DNA of 28,922 nucleotides from NCBI GenBank assembly GCA_023449855.1, contig JAEXHR010000076.1:1-28922 (forward strand), in the 5' to 3' direction. This DNA is from Pseudomonadota bacterium. Its GTDB lineage: Bacteria > Pseudomonadota > Alphaproteobacteria > Rhizobiales > Xanthobacteraceae. Numbering within the stretch: the first letter of the stretch is position 1; each line of letters begins with the position of its first letter. A program made the translations under genes and the position numbers. The notes under the pieces were generated by a model. It had not been told where the DNA came from. It saw only the letters and a program-made list of their open reading frames with translations, and did not search any database. Shown here piece after piece: positions 1-5,341 of this stretch.

Positions 1-44
1 CCCCCCCCCCCCCGCGCCGCGGGCCCCCAATTCGTGAAACGTCG

Positions 45-63
45 CGGACGGATTGGCCGTCCG
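45..63 (-). terminator. Hairpin just after the DUF1127 stop codon
   Basis: Arms CGGACGG (45-51) and CCGTCCG (57-63) flank a 5-base loop, starting 7 bases past the stop codon of the small gene at 70-222. The right arm is also part of a perfect palindrome at 57-68. Only a short T run follows on the minus strand, so termination is plausible but not certain. Confidence 0.35.
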
Positions 64-69
64 GACGGA

Positions 70-222
70 TCAGCCGTTGTAGGCGCCGGAAGCAACACGC
101 GGAATGTCGGAACGGTCGAGGCCGATGTCGGACAGTTCACGATCGCTGAGCTGCGACAGCTCGGCAACGTTGCGCTGATAGTCACGGAAAGCCTGGATCA
201 TACGGATAAGCGAGAGCAGCAT
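70..222 (-). CDS. Small DUF1127 domain protein (50 aa)
   Basis: This 50-residue protein starts MLLSLIRMIQAFRDYQR and carries the DUF1127 signature almost end to end: a basic amphipathic N-terminus, then LSQLSDRELSDIGLDRSDI (about residues 23-40). DUF1127 (YjiS-like) proteins are common in alphaproteobacteria. Some, such as CcaF1 of Rhodobacter, are described as RNA-binding and linked to small RNAs and stress. That role is not shown here. The start is supported by an AAGGAG ribosome site 8-9 bases upstream. A candidate -10 box, CTATAT on the minus strand, lies at 283-288. The gene stands alone, and a hairpin follows the stop at 45-63. The family call is firm and the function is unknown. Confidence 0.88.
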   Translation of the reverse strand: MLLSLIRMIQAFRDYQRNVAELSQLSDRELSDIGLDRSDIPRVASGAYNG

Positions 223-431
223 TTTCTTTCTCCTTCACAGTCTGCGATTCATCTCTTGAAGAGTGCATCGCTGTTGAAGTGAATATAGATGACCACTTCG
301 CAGTGCAGCAGTTCAGATGTTGCGATGCAGCTAGGCGGTTTATGCATGCCTCGCGCAAGAACTGATTAACCTTTCGGCGCTGGGTGATGTTTGTCCGGGC
401 AGGGTGCGTATCCGGACACCGGATCTGGGAG

Positions 432-487
432 CATGAGGGTTAGTTAGTCGTTTAAATCACTGTTTTAAAGCGTTTCCAGCCCTCATG
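432..487. repeat. Nested inverted repeat, possible dispersed-repeat relic
   Basis: CATGAGGG at 432-439 and CCCTCATG at 480-487 form 8-bp arms around an AT-rich interior with two TTTAAA-type segments. It resembles the intergenic repeats common in Bradyrhizobium-group genomes, but no second copy was found in this window. Confidence 0.3.
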
Positions 488-782
488 GCCAAAACATGAT
501 CCCGCCGTGGCCGCATGCTGGCGGCGCTCTTGGGGCCCTTAACGGCGACCCTCTAGACATGCGCGAATCGCATACGAACAATAGAAGTGAATTATTATTC
601 ACATTCGAGAGTGGCTTTCCGGGGTATGGATGTATGTCAGTTTGGTTCCGGCCGGCAGAATGATTTCCCGCTTTGTTCCGGCACCAGATGCGTCGTCTTT
701 GCGTCGCCTAGATTGTCTTGCTGGCAACGGATCGCTGCAAACGTGTGGTGTTGCAAAAACTGAATGGTGTTCCGATTGGGAA

Positions 783-826
783 CTCGATCATGCACTGTCC
801 CAACTTCGGGATGGTGCATGATCGAG
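783..826 (-). terminator. Long hairpin after the DUF2189 gene
   Basis: A perfect 13-bp inverted repeat, CTCGATCATGCAC (783-795) and its complement (814-826), starts 14 bases past the stop of the minus-strand DUF2189 gene. After a 2-base mismatch the inner TCCC/GGGA also pairs. No T tract follows. It may be a Rho-independent-like or RNA-stabilising 3' hairpin, or a repeat element. Confidence 0.4.
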
Positions 827-839
827 CGGCGCCGGTTGC

Positions 840-1742
840 TCAGTCGCGGCGGCGTCCCTGGAACAGAGAGACGGGGAAGTCGGCCGCATAGCGCTTGGTC
901 GGGCTTGGCGGCGGCATCATCGGCGGATTCGGATTGCGCTCCACCGCCTTGCGATAGAGATGCCAGCTGGCATGACCGAGCAGCGGGATTACCACGGCGA
1001 GGCCGAGAAAGAACGGCAGCGAGCCAAGCACGAGCAGCGCGGCAACGATGAAGCCCCACGTGGCCATCATCACCGGATTGCGCGCGACCACGCGCAGCGA
1101 CGTGGTGATAGCGTCCATCACGCCCGCATGTCGATCGAGCATCAGCGGAAACGACACGGCGCTGATGCAGAGCGCGACAAGCGCGAACATCAGGCCGGTG
1201 CCGCAGCCGACGACGATGAGCTGCCAGCCTTGCGGCGTTGTCAGCACCTGCGACAGGAAGCTGGGAATCTCCGCAGCCGGGGCGTTGCCGAAGGTGGAGA
1301 CATAGATCGCCTGCGCCGTTGCGATCCAGGTCAGGAACAGAACCAGCAGCGCGAGACCGAGCGCGAGCATGGCGCCGAAGGACGGTGATCGCGTCACGTC
1401 CAGCGCATGCCATGCCGATGCGTCCTCGCCGGCTTCGCGGCGACGGCTGAGCTCATAGAGCCCGATGGCCGCGAACGGGCCGAGCAGCGCGAAGCCGGCC
1501 GCGAGCGGAAACAGCAAGGGCAGGATCGAATAGCCGAGCACCGTGCGCGCGAGCACGATGCCGATCACCGGATAGATCAGGCAGAGCATGATGGCGTGGC
1601 TTGGCACCGCCTTGAAGTCATCCCAGCCGAGCCGCAGCGCATCGCCGAGGTCGGATGGGGTGAGGCTGTAGATTCGCGGCGCCACGCTGACGCTGTCGGC
1701 GTGGGCGATGCCGCTGGCATTGCCGGGATAGGAGAGGGCCAT
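840..1742 (-). CDS. DUF2189 integral membrane protein
   Basis: This 300-residue protein belongs by its look to DUF2189, a family of predicted inner-membrane proteins of unknown function. A soluble N-terminal segment (about 1-45) contains RIYSLTPSDLGDALRLGWDDF, the usual family start. About six hydrophobic segments follow: near 50-70, 72-95, 125-145, 170-200, 225-255 and the GLAVVIPLLGHASWHLYRKAV stretch, which reads like the family's conserved end. The tail is Pro-rich and basic. The start has a GGGAG ribosome site about 10 bases upstream. The gene is flanked by gene-free DNA on both sides, so context gives no hint of function. A 13-bp hairpin follows the stop. Confidence 0.85.
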   Translation of the reverse strand: MALSYPGNASGIAHADSVSVAPRIYSLTPSDLGDALRLGWDDFKAVPSHAIMLCLIYPVIGIVLARTVLGYSILPLLFPLAAGFALLGPFAAIGLYELSRRREAGEDASAWHALDVTRSPSFGAMLALGLALLVLFLTWIATAQAIYVSTFGNAPAAEIPSFLSQVLTTPQGWQLIVVGCGTGLMFALVALCISAVSFPLMLDRHAGVMDAITTSLRVVARNPVMMATWGFIVAALLVLGSLPFFLGLAVVIPLLGHASWHLYRKAVERNPNPPMMPPPSPTKRYAADFPVSLFQGRRRD

Positions 1743-2114
1743 GGTCGTTGCTCCCTTCTGTGCGCAGCCTTCGCACGCGCCAAGAGCGCGGGAGCCGCTC
1801 GGAAACGATCACGATCAAGCCAGACGCGCATGCAAGGAGACTGGTTGCCGCGACCTGTGCCGCCATCCTAGCGCTGATGCGCAGGTGCCGTTTCTCACGC
1901 TTGGGTGAGGGTGCAGCGCGTGATAACGGTGCGTTGCAGTGCAGTCCGGCTTTTGCCGCAATTGGAACTGACTTTGAGCGAGTCTCGTTGTCTGTCGCCG
2001 GTGCCGCATTGGCAGCGGCGGCCGGCGGGGACATACTGCTATCGGGCGGTCATTCGCCCGTCACGTCTTGCGGCAATTCTTAAGGCCATCATCAAAGTCA
2101 TTGGGAGCGACCAA
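1743..2114. other. Divergent intergenic region, no gene seen
   Basis: This 372-base gap separates the divergent DUF2189 and DUF3597 genes and must hold both promoters. I could not pick convincing -35/-10 pairs. Frames that run through it lack ribosome sites and family motifs. Confidence 0.4.
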
Positions 2115-2495
2115 ATGAGCATTTTCGGTAAGATCATGAGCGCGATTTTCGGCAGCAGCGCCAGCGCTGCAGCTCCCGACGCTGCGCCCGCCGCCGGTGG
2201 CGCCGCGGCTCCGGCCGGAGGCGCAGCACCCGCAGCCACCGTGGATGTGGCGCCGATTCTCGATGCGGCTGTCAAAGCCAAGGGCGAGAAGCTGGAATGG
2301 CGCACCTCCATCGTCGATCTGATGAAGGCGCTGGATATCGACAGCAGCCTCAGCGCCCGCAAGGAGCTGGCCAAGGAACTCGGCTATACCGGCGACACCA
2401 ATGACAGCGCCAGCATGAACATCTGGTTGCACAAGCAGGTGATGACCAAGTTCGCCGCCAATGGCGGCAAGCTGCCGGACGATCTCAAGCACTGA
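2115..2495 (+). CDS. DUF3597 domain protein
   Basis: This 126-residue protein starts MSIFGKIMSAIFG, continues with an Ala/Pro/Gly-rich linker (about 15-42), and ends in a compact C-terminal domain. That domain reads VDVAPILDAAVKAKGEKLEW then RTSIVDLMKALDIDSSLSAR and NIWLHKQVMTKFAANGGKLP, which is the DUF3597 pattern. Members are small, mostly single-copy proteins without known function, and the linker-plus-domain layout is normal for them. The frame stays open further upstream, but GGGAGCG just before position 2115 and the conserved MSIFGKI start favour this codon. A strong terminator follows directly, so the gene is probably monocistronic. Confidence 0.87.
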   Translation: MSIFGKIMSAIFGSSASAAAPDAAPAAGGAAAPAGGAAPAATVDVAPILDAAVKAKGEKLEWRTSIVDLMKALDIDSSLSARKELAKELGYTGDTNDSASMNIWLHKQVMTKFAANGGKLPDDLKH

Positions 2496-2518
2496 TCGCA
2501 GCACCATCGCGAAACCAG

Positions 2519-2544
2519 AGGCCCGCGCTCGCGCGGGCCTTTTT
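2519..2544 (+). terminator. Rho-independent terminator after the DUF3597 gene
   Basis: GGCCCGCG (2520-2527), loop CTCG, then CGCGGGCC (2532-2539) and five T residues form a textbook intrinsic terminator 24 bases past the stop codon. Confidence 0.9.
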
Positions 2545-2604
2545 GTTGTGGTATGCCAGTGGACAAGAAGCGCTCATCCAAGAGCCAATACTGGGAGGAC
2601 CACC

Positions 2605-3396
2605 ATGGATCTGATCGATCGCCGGACACTCGTCGCCGGCGGGGCCGCCGCGCTCACCGCAACTGCCATCGGCAGCGAGGCCGCGCAGGCGCAGGCCGGC
2701 CCCAAGAGCATTTTCAGGGTCGATACGGTGACCATTCCGATTGTCGGTGAGACCGACGTCTTCCCGGTTCGCCGCATCTATTGCATCGGCCGCAACTATG
2801 CAGCGCATTCGCGTGAGATGGGCTCCGACCCCACCCGCGAGCCGCCATTCTTCTTCCAGAAGCCGACCGACGCGATCCAGAATGTGAAGATCGGCGAGGT
2901 CGCCGATCATCCCTATCCGTCGCTGACGAAGAACTATCATTACGAGGTCGAGCTGGTCGCCGCGCTGAAATCCGGCGGCACCAATATTCCCGCCGAAAAG
3001 GCGCTCGACCATGTCTATGGCTACGCCCTTGGCCTCGACATGACCCGCCGCGACCTGCAGCGCGCCATGGGCGACGAGAAGAAGCCATGGGAGATCGGCA
3101 AGAGTTTTGATCATGCCGCCGTGATCGGCCCGATTCATCCGGTGGCGAAGACTGGGCACATGACCAAGGGCCCGATCTCGCTCGCGGTGAACGGCACCGT
3201 GAAGCAGAGCTCCGATCTCGACAAGATGATCTGGAGCGTTGCCGAACAGATCGCCAAACTGTCGGAAGCCTTCGAGCTGAAGGCCGGCGACATCATCTAT
3301 TCCGGCACGCCGGAAAATGTCGGCCCGGTGGTGAAGGGCGACGTGCTGCTCTGCAAGCTGCAGGGCCTGCCGGACATGTCGATCAAGATCGTTTAA
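2605..3396 (+). CDS. Fumarylacetoacetate hydrolase family protein with export signal
   Basis: This 263-residue protein is of the FAH superfamily, whose members hydrolyse or decarboxylate acylpyruvates and related keto acids with a divalent metal. The fold spans about residue 55 to the end: RIYCIGRNYAAHSREMG (57-73), FFFQKPTDAI (82-91), the acidic metal ligands in YHYEVELVAAL (E114, E116), GLDMTRRDLQ (D145), and the C-terminal IIYSGTPENVGPV. Residues 1-32 are odd for this normally cytoplasmic family. DRRTLVAGGAAALTATAIG followed by AAQAQA looks like a twin-arginine-type or Sec signal. It closely resembles fumarylpyruvate hydrolases, but the substrate cannot be fixed from sequence. GGGAGG lies 7 bases before the ATG. 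A dispersed inverted repeat follows the stop. Confidence 0.88.
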   Translation: MDLIDRRTLVAGGAAALTATAIGSEAAQAQAGPKSIFRVDTVTIPIVGETDVFPVRRIYCIGRNYAAHSREMGSDPTREPPFFFQKPTDAIQNVKIGEVADHPYPSLTKNYHYEVELVAALKSGGTNIPAEKALDHVYGYALGLDMTRRDLQRAMGDEKKPWEIGKSFDHAAVIGPIHPVAKTGHMTKGPISLAVNGTVKQSSDLDKMIWSVAEQIAKLSEAFELKAGDIIYSGTPENVGPVVKGDVLLCKLQGLPDMSIKIV

Positions 3397-3417
3397 GGCG
3401 CGGCGCCAAACCATCAG

Positions 3418-3504
3418 TCGTCATTGCGAGCGCAGCGAAGCAATCCAGAAAGCCAAGTCGCAGAAGGCTGGATTGCTTCGTCGCTACGCTCCTCGCAATG
3501 ACGA
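3418..3504. repeat. Dispersed inverted repeat (GTCATTGCGAG type)
   Basis: TCGTCATTGCGAG...GAAGCAATCCAG at 3418-3447 is mirrored by CTGGATTGCTTCG...CTCGCAATGACGA at 3468-3504, with roughly 30-base imperfect arms and a 20-base spacer. This is a well-known type of intergenic palindrome found in many copies in Bradyrhizobium/Rhodopseudomonas genomes. It lies between the convergent FAH and GNAT genes and could fold as a transcript end for both. Confidence 0.85.
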
Positions 3505-3508
3505 GGCG

Positions 3509-3802
3509 CTACGAGCCCACAATATCCGTATACTCGGGATGCCGCTCCAGATAGTCGACCACGAAAGAGCATCCCGCCACGACCTTGCGGCCGTCCGCAC
3601 GGATCAATCCCAGCGCACCCTTGATCAATTCCGACGCGATGCCGCGGCCGCGCAGCGCGGGCGGCGTCTCCGTATGGGTGATGATCACGCGATCACCGGC
3701 GAGGCGATAATTGGCGAAGGCGATGCTGCCGTCGATCGCGAGTTCGAAACGGCTGGCGCTTGTGTTGTCGCGAACTGCGGAGGCGGCGAGGGTGTCGGTC
3801 AT
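3509..3802 (-). CDS. Small GNAT-like N-acetyltransferase (YjdJ type)
   Basis: This 97-residue protein matches the short GNAT-like acetyltransferase group (YjdJ/GNAT_like, Pfam PF14542). The acetyl-CoA loop is in HTETPPALRGRGIASELIKG, with the RGRGIA pyrophosphate-binding motif. The end reads VVAGCSFVVDYLERHPEY, typical of the group. Substrates are unknown. I chose the ATG at 3802. An in-frame TTG 24 bases upstream would add eight residues but has no ribosome site. The gene is downstream of the HAD phosphatase on the same strand, 81 bases away, so co-transcription is possible. Its stop abuts the dispersed repeat. Confidence 0.85.
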   Translation of the reverse strand: MTDTLAASAVRDNTSASRFELAIDGSIAFANYRLAGDRVIITHTETPPALRGRGIASELIKGALGLIRADGRKVVAGCSFVVDYLERHPEYTDIVGS

Positions 3803-3883
3803 GTTGGCGTTCCGATCAGTCGTCAAGGCTCTGTCGGAAACGTAGACACGTGGATATGCGCAAGCAATGCGGCCCGATGCCGG

Positions 3884-4519
3884 TCAGACCCGCGGCGTCG
3901 TCAGGGCCACGGTGATGTCGTCCATGCGCGAAAACATGAAGTTCGGCGCGCGGGCGTTCAGCGCGGCTGCGCTCGTATAGCCCCACGACACCGCGCCGAA
4001 ATCGACACCGGCCTCGCGGGCCGCATCGATGTCGCGGATTTCGTCCCCGATGGACAGTGTGTCATCCACCGAGACGCCAGTCAGTTCGAGGATGCGCTGG
4101 AATTTGGCGGTCTTGCCGAACAGGCCGGCGGCACATGCGAAATAGGAGACGCGGTCGTCGAGCGCGCCCAGCACCTGGCGCACATTGTCCTCGTTGTCCG
4201 AACTGACGACGCAGATGGTGACGCCTCGCGCCTTCAGCTCGTCGAACATGCGATCGACGCCGGGAAACAGCGCGATGCGGTCGATCTGCTCGGCCTTCAT
4301 CTTGCGCATGTCGCGGATGATCAGCGGTATCCGCCATTTGGGCACGCCGAGCATCCGCACCAGCTCGCCGGCGCCGACGCTGCGCATCTCGTCGATGCGA
4401 TCCTCGGTGACGCGCTGAAACCTGTGCTTGTCAGCCACCTGATTGATGACGCTGAGAAACCACGGAAAACTGTCGGACAGCGTTCCGTCCATGTCGAATA
4501 TGGCAAGTTTGTAAGGCAT
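3884..4519 (-). CDS. HAD-superfamily hydrolase, phosphoglycolate-phosphatase-like
   Basis: This 211-residue protein carries all four HAD motifs. Motif I is FDMDGTLSDS, with nucleophile D9 and acid/base D11. Motif II is in ICVVSSDNED (about 101-110). The motif III lysine is in GLFGKTAKFQ, and motif IV is SIGDEIRDIDAA. A helical cap between motifs I and II places it in subfamily I, close to phosphoglycolate phosphatases (Gph) and pyrophosphatases (PpaX). The exact substrate is not readable from sequence. The protein is cytoplasmic by appearance, with no signal peptide. The ribosome site is weak (GGTGAC). It may be transcribed with the GNAT gene that follows. Confidence 0.87.
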   Translation of the reverse strand: MPYKLAIFDMDGTLSDSFPWFLSVINQVADKHRFQRVTEDRIDEMRSVGAGELVRMLGVPKWRIPLIIRDMRKMKAEQIDRIALFPGVDRMFDELKARGVTICVVSSDNEDNVRQVLGALDDRVSYFACAAGLFGKTAKFQRILELTGVSVDDTLSIGDEIRDIDAAREAGVDFGAVSWGYTSAAALNARAPNFMFSRMDDITVALTTPRV

Positions 4520-4739
4520 GTCACCGAGAGGCGAGGCGGGAAATCTCCGCGAAACTGGTCATCAAAAGGCGGTGGAATCGAGGCCGCCGGCTGCGAGCAG
4601 CATGACCGGATTGGATGACGCCATCAAGTCGCGATGCCGCGACGAAAGGGTGCATGGACTGTCACTGTCGCCACCGATCTGGCTTATTCACCAATGACAT
4701 CCCGTCAGTTGCCTGATATCCTTACCCGAAAGGTGCCTC

Positions 4740-4967
4740 ATGTCGAATTTGCTTGAACGCATCACCATTGATTCTGAGTTGATGCACGGGCGGCCATGCA
4801 TCCGTGGTTTGCGCATTACCGTTGCGGATGTTCTTTCACTGCTCTCGGCGGGAGAAACCCGCGAGCAGATATTGGCCGACTATCCTTATTTGGAAAATGC
4901 GGACATCGACGCTGCTTTAGCCTACGCTGCAAACCTCGCTGATCGGTCAATTATCGCAGCGGAGTAA
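4740..4967 (+). CDS. DUF433 antitoxin-like protein
   Basis: This 75-residue protein is of the DUF433 family. The diagnostic core is RITIDSELMHGRPCIRGLRITVADVLSLL, then LADYPYLENADIDAALAYAA. DUF433 proteins have a small winged-helix-like fold and are usually the upstream partner of a PIN-like DUF5615 protein, as here. They are regarded as antitoxin and probable autoregulator. The pair is cytoplasmic and its promoter should lie in the 220-base gap upstream. The stop is only 3 bases before the next start. This stretch looks more AT-rich than its neighbours, which fits a horizontally acquired module. Confidence 0.88.
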   Translation: MSNLLERITIDSELMHGRPCIRGLRITVADVLSLLSAGETREQILADYPYLENADIDAALAYAANLADRSIIAAE

Positions 4968-4970
4968 CTT

Positions 4971-5303
4971 TTGTGCTTCCTGGTCGATGCACAGCTTCCG
5001 CCCTCCCTTGCAGAAGCGTTGCGTGTGCAGGGGCACGATGCCATTCACGCGGTTGATCTCGATCTGTTGGCTGCCAGCGATACGATTGTCTGGGATCAGG
5101 CTATCGCGCATTCGGCAGCTCTGATGACAAAGGACCGTGACTTTACTTTGCTTCGAGCCGCCAGACGTAGAGGCCGGGCTATTGTTTGGATCCGCCTTGG
5201 TAACATGGGCAACAGAATGTTGATCGCAACTATCATGAACGCGCTCCCTAAAATTGTTTCAGCGATCGAGCGCGGTGACACGATCGTCGAACTTACGAAT
5301 TAG
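4971..5303 (+). CDS. DUF5615 PIN-like toxin
   Basis: This 110-residue protein starts FLVDAQLPPSLAEALR, the hallmark of DUF5615, in which the first Asp is a putative metal ligand of a PIN-like nuclease fold. The second acidic motif is LMTKDRDFTLL (about residues 51-61), and IVWIRLGNM is also characteristic. Such proteins are predicted RNase toxins neutralised by the DUF433 partner. Activity has not been shown for most. The start is a TTG three bases after the antitoxin stop, implying translational coupling. No ATG start would keep the FLVD motif. It converges with uvrA, with 38 bases between stops. Confidence 0.85.
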   Translation: MCFLVDAQLPPSLAEALRVQGHDAIHAVDLDLLAASDTIVWDQAIAHSAALMTKDRDFTLLRAARRRGRAIVWIRLGNMGNRMLIATIMNALPKIVSAIERGDTIVELTN

Positions 5304-5341
5304 CAGCGTCTTGTTCGATGACAGCGGAGGAGCAGATACGT

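Larger units (their letters stand above)
223..839. other. Gene-free stretch with inverted repeats
   Basis: I see no convincing gene in these roughly 600 bases. They hold the probable promoter of the DUF1127 gene (near 283-310) and a nested inverted repeat at 432-487. In that repeat CATGAGGG pairs with CCCTCATG, and TTTAAA-rich inner segments could also pair. A strong hairpin lies at 783-826. Open frames on either strand here lack ribosome sites or recognisable motifs. Confidence 0.5.

Noticed and set aside
630..821. 63-codon plus-strand frame in the 223-839 gap
   Set aside because: No ribosome site or motif, and its end lies in a long hairpin.
3827..3883. LexA box search elsewhere, for example upstream of HAD, gyrA and the antiporter
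   Set aside because: GTTC or GAAC words occur but not with the N7 spacing in any other intergenic region.
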